From: Niveibacterium sp. SC-1
Lineage (GTDB): Bacteria > Pseudomonadota > Gammaproteobacteria > Burkholderiales > Rhodocyclaceae
Length of the DNA: 64,000 bases
Direction: 5' to 3'
Assembly: GCF_038235435.1 (NCBI RefSeq)
Contig: NZ_CP151275.1
Coordinates: 1,612,001 to 1,676,000, forward strand
This document shows positions 48,159 through 56,818 of the stretch, in pieces. The translations under genes were made by a program, and so were the position numbers. How positions within the stretch are numbered: position 1 is the first letter of the stretch; the number at the start of each line of letters is the position of its first letter. The notes beneath the pieces were generated by a model. The model was given only the letters and a program-made list of their open reading frames with translations. It searched no databases and was not told where the DNA came from.

Positions 48159-49056
48159 ATCCAGTACCGCCCAGCCGGGTTTTCGCACCGGCTTCCTTGC
48201 CATCGTCGGCCGTCCGAACGTCGGCAAGTCCACCCTGCTCAATCGCCTGATCGGCCAAAAGCTGTCCATCGTGTCGCGCAAGGCGCAGACGACCCGCCAT
48301 CGCGTGACAGGGGTGCTGACCGAGGACGCGCATCAATTCGTCTTCGTCGACACGCCGGGCTTCCAGAAGAAGCACTCCAACGCCATGAACCGCGCGATGA
48401 ACCGCAGCGTGACCCAAGCGCTGGCGGACGTGGATGTCGTGCTGTTCGTGATCGAGGCCGGCAAGTTCACGGACGCCGATCGCGAGGTGCTCCGACTGCT
48501 GCCGGAGAGCGTGCCGGCCATCCTGGTGATCAACAAGGTCGACCGGCTTGCCGACAAGACCAAGCTGTTGCCCTTCATCGCCCAGCTCGCGGCCGAGCGG
48601 GAATTCGCCGCCGTGGTGCCGCTTTCGGCCGAGACCGGCGCCAACGCCGAGGAGCTGCTCAAGGCCTGCGGCCCGTTACTGCCCGAACAGGATCCGATCT
48701 TCGACGCGGATGACGTGACCGACCGCAGCGAGCGGTTCCTCGCCGCCGAATTCATCCGCGAGAAGCTCTTCCGCCTTCTGGGTGACGAGTTGCCCTATGG
48801 CCTCGCCGTCGAGGTCGAGAAGTTCGAAGTCGAAGGCGCCTTGCGACGGATCTTTGCCGCCATCGTGGTCGATCGCGATAGCCAGAAGCCCATGGTGATC
48901 GGTCGTGGCGGCGAGAAACTCAAGCGCATCGGCACCGACGCCCGCAAGGAGCTCGAAACCCTTTTCGGCGGTCCGGTCTATCTGGAGCTCTGGGTCAAGG
49001 TAAAGGGCGGCTGGGCGGACGACGAGCGCGCGCTCAAGAGCCTGGGCTTCGAATAG
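48151..49056 (+). CDS. era: GTPase Era
   Basis: 16S rRNA-binding GTPase for 30S maturation, 301 residues from ATG 48151. G1 GRPNVGKST, G3 DTPG and G4 NKVD are present, and a C-terminal KH domain includes VIGRGGEKLKRIG. Overlaps rnc and precedes recO, the typical order. Confidence 0.97.
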   Translation: MTESSTAQPGFRTGFLAIVGRPNVGKSTLLNRLIGQKLSIVSRKAQTTRHRVTGVLTEDAHQFVFVDTPGFQKKHSNAMNRAMNRSVTQALADVDVVLFVIEAGKFTDADREVLRLLPESVPAILVINKVDRLADKTKLLPFIAQLAAEREFAAVVPLSAETGANAEELLKACGPLLPEQDPIFDADDVTDRSERFLAAEFIREKLFRLLGDELPYGLAVEVEKFEVEGALRRIFAAIVVDRDSQKPMVIGRGGEKLKRIGTDARKELETLFGGPVYLELWVKVKGGWADDERALKSLGFE

Positions 49057-49078
49057 GAAGCGACCGGGTTACCCGCCA

Positions 49079-49795
49079 ATGAGTGGTACGAAGGTCGAGC
49101 ATCAGTCGGCCTTTCTCCTGCAGGCGCATCCCTGGCGCGAGACCAGTTTGGTGGTCGACGTCTTCTCGCGCGACGCGGGGCGCTTGTCGATGGTGGCCAA
49201 AGGGGCGAGGCGGCCCCAGTCCCAGTTGCGCGGCGTGCTGATGGCCTTTCAGCCCCTGCTCGTGAGCTGGAGCGGCCGGGGCGAAGTGAAGACCCTGACT
49301 TCCGCGGAGTGGACCGGCGGTCAACCGCTGCTGGCCGGCGCGGCCCTGATGTGCGGCTACTACGTGAACGAATTGCTGGCGCGCCTGCTCCCGCGTGAAG
49401 ATCCGCACCCGGCGCTTTTCGATCGTTACTGTGACCTGCTCAAAGGCTTGAGCCGCGGCCAGCCGCAGGACCTGTTGCTAAGACGCTTTGAGCTCGCGCT
49501 CTTGCGGGAGCTGGGCTACGCGCCGACGCTCGATCATGATGTCGCTGGCGAGCCGGTCGATCCCGCCGCGGACTACGTCTTTATAATCGAGCAAGGCCCT
49601 TCGCGAGCCACGCCACAGGCGGGCGATCTGCCCCACATCGGAGGCCAGGCGCTGCTCGATCTCGCCCAGGAACGACTGGATGCCCCCGAGACGCTGGCCC
49701 AGGCCAAGGGCTTGATGCGTCGGCTCATCCAGCATCTGATTGGCGCCCACGCACTCGAGTCGCGGCGCATCTTCATGGAGTTGCAAGAACTGTGA
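49079..49795 (+). CDS. recO: DNA repair protein RecO
   Basis: RecF-pathway recombination mediator, 238 residues, with N-terminal OB fold ([20 protein letters not shown], typical RecO start) and helical C-domain. The 4-base GTGA overlap couples it to pdxJ. Confidence 0.94.
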   Translation: MSGTKVEHQSAFLLQAHPWRETSLVVDVFSRDAGRLSMVAKGARRPQSQLRGVLMAFQPLLVSWSGRGEVKTLTSAEWTGGQPLLAGAALMCGYYVNELLARLLPREDPHPALFDRYCDLLKGLSRGQPQDLLLRRFELALLRELGYAPTLDHDVAGEPVDPAADYVFIIEQGPSRATPQAGDLPHIGGQALLDLAQERLDAPETLAQAKGLMRRLIQHLIGAHALESRRIFMELQEL

Positions 49796-50559
49796 TCGAA
49801 CTCGGCGTCAACATCGACCATATCGCCACCGTGCGCCAAGCGCGCCGTACCTACGAACCCGACCCTGTGTGGGCGGCGGTTGAAGCCCATCTGGGCGGAG
49901 CCGACGGGATCACGGTGCACTTGCGCGAAGACAGACGCCACATCCAGGACGAGGACGTCCGGCGTTTGCGTGAGCTCACCCATATCAAGCTGAACCTCGA
50001 GATGGCGGCGACCGACGAGATGGTGGACATCGCCTGCCGACTCAAGCCCGAGATGGCAATGCTGGTGCCCGAAGGGCGTCAGGAGGTCACTACCGAGGGC
50101 GGGCTCGATATCGTCGCCAACGAAGCCCGCATTCATGCGGCGATCGCCAAGCTCTCGGCCGCGGGCATCCAGAGCAGCGTGTTTATCGACGCGGAATTGC
50201 CCCAGGTGAAGGCGGCCGCGCGTGTGGGCGCACGCGTCTGCGAGATCCACACCGGCCCCTATGCCGAGGCCTTCCACCACAAGGGCCGCGATGCGCGCAG
50301 CCCGGCCGTGCTGGCCGAGCTCGAGAAGATCCGCCAGGCCGGCCATGCGATCGTGGACCTGGGCATGCGTTTTAACGCCGGGCATGCGTTGAACTACTTC
50401 AATGTGCAGCCGATCGCGGCGCTCCCCGAAATTCGCGAGCTGCATATTGGCCACGCGATCATCAGCCGCGCCGTTTTCGTCGGCATGCGCGAGGCCGTGC
50501 GCGAGATGAAGCGCCTGATGCGCGAGTCCGCTTCGGACCCGCATCTGTTCGCGCGCTGA
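49792..50559 (+). CDS. pdxJ: Pyridoxine 5'-phosphate synthase
   Basis: Final ring-closing enzyme of DXP-dependent vitamin B6 synthesis, 255 residues from GTG 49792. The family start [28 protein letters not shown] and HTGPYAEAF are visible. Coupled to recO and followed by acpS, a well-conserved order. Confidence 0.97.
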   Translation: MIELGVNIDHIATVRQARRTYEPDPVWAAVEAHLGGADGITVHLREDRRHIQDEDVRRLRELTHIKLNLEMAATDEMVDIACRLKPEMAMLVPEGRQEVTTEGGLDIVANEARIHAAIAKLSAAGIQSSVFIDAELPQVKAAARVGARVCEIHTGPYAEAFHHKGRDARSPAVLAELEKIRQAGHAIVDLGMRFNAGHALNYFNVQPIAALPEIRELHIGHAIISRAVFVGMREAVREMKRLMRESASDPHLFAR

Positions 50560-50572
50560 GCCGGGCCGCCGC

Positions 50573-50968
50573 ATGATCGTCGGCGTTGGAACCGACCTTG
50601 TTGCGATCGCCCGCGTACGGGCGTCACTCGAGCGACATGGCGACGCTTTTGCCGAGCGCATTCTCGCGCCCGCGGAGTTCGTCGAGTACGCGACGGTGCA
50701 CGACAAGGCGCGCCTGGTGGCCAAGCGCTTCGCGGCCAAAGAAGCCTTCGCCAAGGCTTTCGGTACGGGCCTGCGTGCCCCCGCGACCCTGCATGCGATC
50801 GCCGTGGGGCACGACGCGCTGGGCAAGCCCTTGTTCCAGTTCGACGACGCCCTTGCGACGGCGATGCGCGAGCGCGGTTGGCGCGCCCATCTTTCCATCA
50901 GCGACGAGAAGGAAAACGTCGTCGCGTTTGCAGTGATCGAGGCGATGCCCGCCGTCTCCGGAGTTTGA
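50573..50968 (+). CDS. acpS: Holo-ACP synthase
   Basis: Phosphopantetheinyl transferase that activates acyl carrier protein, 131 residues. The metal-binding motifs VGTDLVAIARV and KRFAAKEAFAKAFGTG are complete. Follows pdxJ by 13 bases; its target AcpP is encoded at 37015. Confidence 0.96.
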   Translation: MIVGVGTDLVAIARVRASLERHGDAFAERILAPAEFVEYATVHDKARLVAKRFAAKEAFAKAFGTGLRAPATLHAIAVGHDALGKPLFQFDDALATAMRERGWRAHLSISDEKENVVAFAVIEAMPAVSGV

Positions 50969-50970
50969 TC

Positions 50971-51999
50971 ATGAGCGCTCTTCATTTGCCCCTCGGGCCT
51001 GTCATGTGCGATGTGGCGGGCCACGCGCTCACCGAAGACGAGCGCACGCGTCTGCGTCATCCACTGGTCGGCGGGGTGATCCTTTTCGCGCGCAACTTCG
51101 CGGACCCCGAACAGCTAGCGGCGCTTTGTACCGAGATCCACGCGTTGCGCTCGCCGGGGCTCATCATCGCGGTCGACCACGAAGGCGGCCGGGTGCAGCG
51201 GTTCCGCACGGGGTTCACGCGCTTGCCGGCGATGCGCGCGTTGGGCGAGTCCTACGCGCGAGACCCTGACGCCGGGCTGGCGATGGCGCGCCACGTGGGC
51301 TGCACGCTCGCCGGCGAATTGCGTGAGCAAGGCGTCGACCTCTCCTTCACCCCTGTGCTCGATCTTGAATACGGGCGCAGTGCTGTCATCGGTGATCGTG
51401 CATTCGGCGCTGATTCCGCGACGGTTTCTGTGATGGCCGCCGCGCTGAGCGAAGGCCTTGCGGAGGCAGGCATGGGTGCCGTGGGCAAGCACTTTCCCGG
51501 ACATGGTTGGGCCGAGGCTGATTCGCACGTGGCGATTCCGCGGGACGAACGCATCTTCGAGGCCGTCTGGGCGGAGGATATCGCGCCTTATCGGGACCGT
51601 GTCGGCAAGGCCCTTGCGGGCGTGATGCCGGCGCACGTCATCTATGAAAACATCGATCCGAGACCCGCGGGCTTCTCGCGTTTCTGGCTGCAGGACGTGC
51701 TGCGCAAACGCCTGGGTTTCCAGGGCGTCATCTTTAGCGACGACCTGACGATGGAGGGCGCGACCGTCGTCGGCGATATCGTCGCCCGCGCTGAAGCCGC
51801 CTTCGGCGCAGGCTGCGACATGGTGTTGGTGTGCAATCGTCCCGATCTGGCCGACGACCTGCTGGCCCGCTGGAAACCGGCGGTCTCGGATGCGACAAGC
51901 GCCCGCATCGCAGCGCTGAGACCGGGGCCGCGTGCCGCAGATGGTCGCCTGGCCGAGGCGCGCGCCGCCGTGCAGGATTTTGTGGCCTCGCTGGCCTGA
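50971..51999 (+). CDS. nagZ: Beta-N-acetylhexosaminidase NagZ
   Basis: Cytoplasmic GH3 enzyme of peptidoglycan recycling that removes GlcNAc from anhydro-muropeptides. 342 residues from ATG 50971, 2 bases after acpS. VDHEGGRVQRF, KHFPGHG (with the catalytic His/Asp loop) and the nucleophile motif FSDDLTMEGA are present. Confidence 0.96.
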   Translation: MSALHLPLGPVMCDVAGHALTEDERTRLRHPLVGGVILFARNFADPEQLAALCTEIHALRSPGLIIAVDHEGGRVQRFRTGFTRLPAMRALGESYARDPDAGLAMARHVGCTLAGELREQGVDLSFTPVLDLEYGRSAVIGDRAFGADSATVSVMAAALSEGLAEAGMGAVGKHFPGHGWAEADSHVAIPRDERIFEAVWAEDIAPYRDRVGKALAGVMPAHVIYENIDPRPAGFSRFWLQDVLRKRLGFQGVIFSDDLTMEGATVVGDIVARAEAAFGAGCDMVLVCNRPDLADDLLARWKPAVSDATSARIAALRPGPRAADGRLAEARAAVQDFVASLA

Positions 52000-52002
52000 A
52001 CC

Positions 52003-53838
52003 ATGAGCTTCGACGCTCGCGCCTTCCTGCGAACGCTGCCCGAATTGCCGGGTGTGTATCGCATGATCGGCGTGGACGAAGAGGTGCTCTATGTGGGCAA
52101 GGCCAAGAACCTCAAGCGCCGCGTTTCCTCGTACTTCCAGAAGACGCTGAGCAGCCCGCGCATCGCGATCATGGTGAGCCAGGTGCAGCGGGTTGATACG
52201 ACGGTGGTGCGCTCGGAGGCGGAGTCGCTGCTGCTTGAGAACAACCTCATCAAGAGCCTCAAGCCGCGCTACAACATCCTTTTTCGCGACGACAAGTCCT
52301 ATCCCTACATCGAGATCAGCGGCGACGCGTTTCCGCGCATCGGCTATCACCGCGGCGTGTTCGAGAAGGGCGCGCGCTACTACGGCCCGTATCCGAGTGC
52401 CTGGGCCGCGCGCGAGAGCGTCACGCTGCTGCAGCGCATGTTCCGGCTGCGCACCTGCGAGAACTCGGTTTTCGCGAACCGTTCGCGTCCTTGTCTTTTG
52501 CACCAGATCAAGCGCTGCACCGCCCCTTGCGTGGGTTTGATCGACGATGTGCAGTACGGCAATGACGTACGCATGGCGCGCCTTTTCCTCGACGGCCGCC
52601 ACAGCGAGGTGATCGAGCAGTTGTCGGCGCGGATGCAGGAGGCGTCTGACCGGCTGGCCTTCGAAGAAGCCGTGCTCTTCCGCGACCAGATCCGGGCGCT
52701 CCAGAAGGTCTTGCACAAGCAGTACGTGGATTCTGCGCGCGAAGAGGACGTGGACATCATCGTGGCCCTGGAGCAGGGCGGCGCGGTCTGCGTGAACCTC
52801 GCGATGGTGCGGGGCGGCCGGCATCTGGGTGATCGGCCCCAGTTTCCCCAAACCGTTGTGGGGGCGGGGGCCGCGGATGTCCTGATCGCCTTCATCGAGC
52901 AGCACTACCTTGAGCACCCGGCCCCGACGCGCGTGGTGATCAGTGGTGCGCCGCTCGATGAGGTGAAGCTCGCGCTTGAGGAATCGCTTGATGCGCCTCC
53001 CGCCGTGGTGAACGCGCGTTTCGCCGCGGAGAAGGCCTGGATCGAGATGGCCGAACAGAACGCGCAACTCGCGATCGAGAACCGCCTGCGCGAGTCGGGG
53101 CGTGTCGCCGACCAGCTCGAAGCGCTGGCGAACGCCATGTCATTGGCGGAGGCGCCACGCCGCATCGAGTGCTTCGACATCAGCCACACCATGGGCGAAG
53201 CCACGGTTGCGTCCTGTGTGGTGTGGGAGGGCGGCGGCATGAAGAAGTCGGAATACCGCCGCTTCAACATCAGTGGCATCGAACCGGGCGACGACTACGC
53301 CGCCATGCGCCAGGCGCTCTCGCGTCGCTACGAGAAGGTCGCGGCGGGCGAGGGCGTGCGGCCAGACCTGATCCTCATCGACGGTGGCAAGGGGCAGGTG
53401 GGTGTCGCGTTCGACGTCCTCACGGAGCTCGGCCTCGAATCGATTCCGATGGTGGGCGTGGCCAAGGGTGAGGAACGCAAGGCCGGCCTGGAGCAGTTGG
53501 TCTATCCGGACGCGCGTCCTCCGCTTGTGCTGGGCGGTACGCATGCTGGCCTGCATCTGGTCCAGACGGTGCGGGACGAAGCGCACCGCTTTGCGATCAC
53601 CGGAATGCGCGGGCGGCGCGCCAAGGCGCGACTGACCTCGCGCCTGGAAGACATCGCCGGCATTGGCCCGACGCGGCGCCGCAAGCTGATCGAAACCTTC
53701 GGCGGGCTCGCGGGTGTGCGTGCGGCGACCGTCGAGGATCTGTGCCGCGTGGCGGGTATCAACCGCAAGCTGGCCGAGGAGATCCACGGCGCGCTGCGCG
53801 GCCTGGCACCGACGTCTCCAGCCGACGAAGGGCACTGA
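52003..53838 (+). CDS. uvrC: Excinuclease ABC subunit C
   Basis: Dual-incision nuclease of nucleotide excision repair, 611 residues. The N-terminal GIY-YIG domain (GVYRM and LYVGKAKNLKRR) is followed by a UVR helix pair. The RNase H-like 5' nuclease domain (ECFDISHTMGE) and C-terminal helix-hairpin-helix units (IAGIGPTRRRKLI) complete it. Follows nagZ by 3 bases. Confidence 0.98.
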   Translation: MSFDARAFLRTLPELPGVYRMIGVDEEVLYVGKAKNLKRRVSSYFQKTLSSPRIAIMVSQVQRVDTTVVRSEAESLLLENNLIKSLKPRYNILFRDDKSYPYIEISGDAFPRIGYHRGVFEKGARYYGPYPSAWAARESVTLLQRMFRLRTCENSVFANRSRPCLLHQIKRCTAPCVGLIDDVQYGNDVRMARLFLDGRHSEVIEQLSARMQEASDRLAFEEAVLFRDQIRALQKVLHKQYVDSAREEDVDIIVALEQGGAVCVNLAMVRGGRHLGDRPQFPQTVVGAGAADVLIAFIEQHYLEHPAPTRVVISGAPLDEVKLALEESLDAPPAVVNARFAAEKAWIEMAEQNAQLAIENRLRESGRVADQLEALANAMSLAEAPRRIECFDISHTMGEATVASCVVWEGGGMKKSEYRRFNISGIEPGDDYAAMRQALSRRYEKVAAGEGVRPDLILIDGGKGQVGVAFDVLTELGLESIPMVGVAKGEERKAGLEQLVYPDARPPLVLGGTHAGLHLVQTVRDEAHRFAITGMRGRRAKARLTSRLEDIAGIGPTRRRKLIETFGGLAGVRAATVEDLCRVAGINRKLAEEIHGALRGLAPTSPADEGH

Positions 53839-54002
53839 GGCGGCTGCCAGACATCACGCTCCTCGTGTGCAGGCGGGGCTCCGCCCGAAAGACGGTTAGA
53901 ATCCTCGCCTGATGCGCGCGGATCGCGCGACACCGCGGTCTCATGCGGTGTGCATTCAACCTTTGCTGCGGTGACCCTTCCGTTCGCAGGCCCGGCCGAC
54001 CG

Positions 54003-54578
54003 ATGAAGTTCAATATTCCCAATGCCCTGACCTGGGCGCGGATCCTCCTGATCCCCCTTTTCGTCGGGGTTTTCTATCTTCCGGATTCGACGCTTCCGAT
54101 CCTCGACAAGAACCTGATCTCCTGCGTGATCTTCGTGATCGCCGCAGTGACCGACTGGTTTGACGGCTACCTCGCGCGCAGGCTCGGGCAGACCTCGTCC
54201 TTTGGTGCCTTCCTTGATCCGGTTGCGGACAAGCTGATGGTGGGGGCCGCGTTGGTGATGCTGGTGGAGCTTGAGCGGGTGAACGCCCTGATCGCCTTCA
54301 TCATCATCGGCCGCGAGATCACGATCTCGGCCCTGCGTGAATGGATGGCGCTGGTGGGCGCATCCCGCAGCGTGGCGGTGTCCTACATCGGCAAGCTCAA
54401 GACCACGGCACAGATGATCGCCATTCCCGTGCTGCTCTACCACGACACCTTGTTCGGGGTTCACGTGCGCCCGATTGGCACGGCCCTGATCTGGGTCGCG
54501 GCCGTGCTGACGCTCTGGTCGATGGGCTACTACCTGCGTCGGGCACAGCAAGCGCTCAAAGACGCAGGTGAGGTTTGA
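54003..54578 (+). CDS. pgsA: CDP-diacylglycerol-glycerol-3-phosphate 3-phosphatidyltransferase
   Basis: Membrane enzyme for the first step of phosphatidylglycerol synthesis, 191 residues from ATG 54003. The CDP-alcohol motif D-G-A-R-G-D-D is visible as DWFDGYLARRLG and FLDPVADKL. Several transmembrane helices. The -35 box of the tRNA promoter overlaps its stop codon. A TAGAAT -10-like element lies at 53897-53902. Confidence 0.96.
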   Translation: MKFNIPNALTWARILLIPLFVGVFYLPDSTLPILDKNLISCVIFVIAAVTDWFDGYLARRLGQTSSFGAFLDPVADKLMVGAALVMLVELERVNALIAFIIIGREITISALREWMALVGASRSVAVSYIGKLKTTAQMIAIPVLLYHDTLFGVHVRPIGTALIWVAAVLTLWSMGYYLRRAQQALKDAGEV

Positions 54579-54602
54579 CAAAACCAAAAGTTGCTCTATA
54601 AT
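54575..54602 (+). promoter_or_regulatory. Consensus sigma-70 promoter of the tRNA Gly-Cys-Gly operon
   Basis: TTGACA (54575-54580), 16-base spacer, TATAAT (54597-54602). The -35 box contains the pgsA stop codon. Transcription would start about 9 bases before the first tRNA. Confidence 0.85.
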
Positions 54603-54617
54603 TTCTTTCTCTGCGAC

Positions 54618-54693
54618 GCGGGAGTAGCTCAGTTGGTAGAGCGCAACCTTGCCAAGGTTGAGGTCGAGAGTTCGAGACTCTTCTCCCGCTCCA
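54618..54693 (+). tRNA. tRNA-Gly (GCC)
   Basis: 76 nt with encoded CCA. Acceptor GCGGGAG pairs with CTCCCGC, and the anticodon loop TTGCCAA gives GCC. Identical to the copy at 54857-54932. Confidence 0.96.
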
Positions 54694-54772
54694 AACGAAT
54701 TCAAGGAAAAGGCAAAAGCCTTGTCCTTATAGTTGGAAGCGCGTCGTCGCACACGGGGCGCTGAAGTACTGA

Positions 54773-54846
54773 GGCGCGATAGCAAAGCGGTTATGCACCG
54801 GATTGCAAATCCGTGTAGGTCGGTTCGACTCCGGCTCGCGCCTCCA
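54773..54846 (+). tRNA. tRNA-Cys (GCA)
   Basis: 74 nt with encoded CCA. Acceptor GGCGCGA pairs with TCGCGCC, and the anticodon loop ATTGCAAAT gives GCA. Lies between the two Gly tRNAs. Confidence 0.96.
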
Positions 54847-54856
54847 AAAGGTTTCT

Positions 54857-54932
54857 GCGGGAGTAGCTCAGTTGGTAGAGCGCAACCTTGCCAAGGTTGA
54901 GGTCGAGAGTTCGAGACTCTTCTCCCGCTCCA
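54857..54932 (+). tRNA. tRNA-Gly (GCC), second identical copy
   Basis: 76 nt, identical in sequence to 54618-54693 including CCA, 10 bases after tRNA-Cys. Local duplication of the Gly gene. Confidence 0.96.
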
Positions 54933-54935
54933 GAT

Positions 54936-54970
54936 AAAAAACGGGAAGGTGAAAACCTTCCCGTTTTTTT
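54936..54970 (+). terminator. Terminator of the tRNA operon
   Basis: 15-base perfect stem (54936-54950 and 54955-54969) with GAAA loop and T run, directly after the last tRNA. A-rich left arm allows action in both directions, including for the convergent DUF1178 gene. Confidence 0.93.
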
Positions 54971-55030
54971 CGTTTACGCCTCGCCTTAGTCCGGCAGCCC
55001 GTTCCCGTACTCGCGTTGCTCCGTCACGCC

Positions 55031-55477
55031 TCAGTTCAGTTTTTCAGGGTCCGGAGGCACGGGGAGGACGCCGATACCTTCCTCCAGCAGATCCCGGACT
55101 TCGTCAGGTCTGGCCTTGCCGCGGATGTGGCGCTCCTCGATCTCCCCGCGATGCATGCCGCGCGCCTCATCCGCGAAGCGTTCACCCACGTCTTCGGCCT
55201 CGCCGGCCAGCTCACGCAGCTTCTGAAGCAGTGCGCGCGTACCTGGATCGCTGGCGACGAGGGTCGGCTGCGCTTCGGCCTTGGCTATCGGCTTGGTGGC
55301 AGGCGCTTCGCCGCCGACATGAACCGCAGGGGCGCTGGGCAGGCGCGTCAGATCTGCGTCGGCGCAGATCGGGCAGCTGACGAGATGGCGGGCGCGCTGG
55401 GATTCGTAGGATTCGGCGCTGGCGAACCAGGCTTCAAAGCGGTGGTCCTGCGCGCAGCGCAGGTCGAGAATGATCAC
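55031..55477 (-). CDS. DUF1178 family protein
   Basis: 148 residues from GTG 55477. The start VIILDLRCAQDHRFEAWFAS and SCPICAD are family hallmarks; one Cys pair in a CxxC (CPIC) may bind metal. The C-terminus is a charged helix-forming tail. Function unknown. A longer frame to 55945 is not supported. Converges with the tRNA operon. Confidence 0.88.
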   Translation of the reverse strand: MIILDLRCAQDHRFEAWFASAESYESQRARHLVSCPICADADLTRLPSAPAVHVGGEAPATKPIAKAEAQPTLVASDPGTRALLQKLRELAGEAEDVGERFADEARGMHRGEIEERHIRGKARPDEVRDLLEEGIGVLPVPPDPEKLN

Positions 55478-55591
55478 GGCGGTACTTCCGGTGTCGCAGG
55501 GCGTGGCAGTTAGGACGATTCTACGACATGGGCGCCGCCTGGCTTGGCTAGAATCAAGGCATGCCGGGGCATCGGCGCAAAGGGGATGTGC

Positions 55592-56017
55592 ATGGATCCG
55601 AAGTTCTGCTGCGAGCTTGGCGCCGATCGGCGCCGCATGTCGAAGGGCCGGACGGCGATCAACGCAATCCTTGCCGCGGCGATCGGACTTGTCTTCGTGC
55701 CGCCGAGTTTCGCCGGGACGGCCGGCAACACGCGGTTCTTCGCTGACATGCCGGCCGCGCGCTTCTCTGCCGACCAGAAGAAACAGCATCGCGCGATGCT
55801 GCTCGACCTGCTCAACAACGGCCATGACGGTGAGCAGAAAGGCTGGGCGTCCGATGATCAGCGGGTCGGCGCCGAGGCCAATGTCCGCGAAGCCGAGTCG
55901 AGGAAGGGCCTGCGCTGCCGGGAGATCGAGGTTCGCACCTGGCATATCAGCCAGAAGGCGACCAACAGTTTCGTCGCATGCCAGATCAAGGATGGCTCGT
56001 GGAAACTTGCAGACTGA
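55592..56017 (+). CDS. Small exported protein, RT0821/Lpp0805-like surface domain
   Basis: 141 residues from ATG 55592, chosen because AAAGGGG lies 6 bases upstream. A hydrophobic segment (about residues 20-38, ILAAAIGLVFVPPSFAG) suggests a signal peptide. The C-terminal part, with RKGLRCREIEVRTWHIS and ACQIKDGSWKL, resembles the RT0821/Lpp0805 surface-protein domain with its conserved Cys pair. Role unknown. It overlaps the next gene by 19 bases. Confidence 0.62.
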   Translation: MDPKFCCELGADRRRMSKGRTAINAILAAAIGLVFVPPSFAGTAGNTRFFADMPAARFSADQKKQHRAMLLDLLNNGHDGEQKGWASDDQRVGAEANVREAESRKGLRCREIEVRTWHISQKATNSFVACQIKDGSWKLAD

Positions 56018-56439
56018 TCGCGTTGACTGCCTGCGTGCTGCTACCGCCGGCCGCGTTGGCGGAGGAGCTCAAGCTGCCCCAGACCTCTGACCAGTACAAG
56101 GAGTTGTTGCAGCACTCGGAGGAGCAGAGTCGGGTTCGGATCGGCACGGTAGTCCAGATCATGAGCGAGACTGAAGCCCGAAAAGGCGCGCGGCCTGTGG
56201 AGACCAACCCGTCGATCGAAACCGTGCAGGGCGAGCCGCAACTGCAACCGGTGACAGTGGCCGGCAAAGGGGCTAAGCAACAGCGCAAGGATGCGCGTGA
56301 CACCAAGGTGACCAAGCGCAAGCTCCTGATCCGCTGGCCCGACAACACGCTGGAGTCAGTCGACTTGTCCGAGGGGCAGAGCTTCAAGTCCGGGGATCGC
56401 GTGGTGCTGCGCGACGGAGTCGTTGAGCGCGCCCCGTAG
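55999..56439 (+). CDS. Small exported protein of unknown function
   Basis: 146 residues from GTG 55999, preceded by AGGA at good spacing; ATG 55978 is an alternative. Signal peptide to about LAEE (CRLIALTACVLLPPAALA). The mature part is charged, and its end (LLIRWPDNTLESVDLSEGQ, FKSGDRVVLRDG) resembles the C-terminal domain of glycine-zipper 2TM/SlyB-like envelope proteins. No recognised catalytic motif. Overlaps the previous exported-protein gene by 19 bases, so the two may act together. Confidence 0.6.
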   Translation: METCRLIALTACVLLPPAALAEELKLPQTSDQYKELLQHSEEQSRVRIGTVVQIMSETEARKGARPVETNPSIETVQGEPQLQPVTVAGKGAKQQRKDARDTKVTKRKLLIRWPDNTLESVDLSEGQSFKSGDRVVLRDGVVERAP

Positions 56440-56486
56440 CAGGGGGGCGGCAGACGTGTCGGGCGAAGGTCTGGAACGCAATGAAA

Positions 56487-56510
56487 AACGCCGTCTCGCA
56501 AGACGGCGTT
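56487..56510. terminator. Bidirectional terminator between the exported-protein gene and minE
   Basis: AACGCCGTCT-CGCA-AGACGGCGTT, with AAAAA on the left and TTCTTGTTTC on the right. Serves the plus-strand gene and the min operon. Confidence 0.88.
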
Positions 56511-56550
56511 CTTGTTTCTCCGTGTGGCTCCGCTCGTGCGGCGCGCAGTG

Positions 56551-56817
56551 TCAGCGTGCGTGTTCGGGCAGGACGATGTTGACCTTGAGGGCTTCGTAGT
56601 TGTCCTGCTTCTCCAGCTGAACCGAGATGTCCTCCGGGTTGACCCGGACGTATTTCGAGATCACATCGATCAGTTCCTTCTGCAGGGCGGGCAGGAAGTC
56701 CGGCGACGGCTTGCTGTCGTCCGAGCGCTGGCGCGCAATCACCACGGTCAGGCGCTCGCGGGCAAGATCCGCGGACTTGGGCTTCTTGCCGCCAAATAGT
56801 TCGGTAAGCCAGGTCAT
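56551..56817 (-). CDS. minE: Cell-division topological specificity factor MinE
   Basis: 88 residues from ATG 56817 (MTWLTELFGGKK), one base after the minD stop. The MinD-stimulating anti-MinCD region (ARERLTVVIARQR) and topological domain (DISVQLEKQDN) are present. Drives Min oscillation that confines the Z-ring to mid-cell. Last gene of minCDE. Confidence 0.97.
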   Translation of the reverse strand: MTWLTELFGGKKPKSADLARERLTVVIARQRSDDSKPSPDFLPALQKELIDVISKYVRVNPEDISVQLEKQDNYEALKVNIVLPEHAR

Positions 56818-56818
56818 G

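Noticed and set aside
54618-54932. The repeated 76-base unit as an integration (att) site or transposon repeat.
   Set aside because: Both copies are complete functional tRNA-Gly genes with CCA, and no integrase or foreign DNA lies between them.
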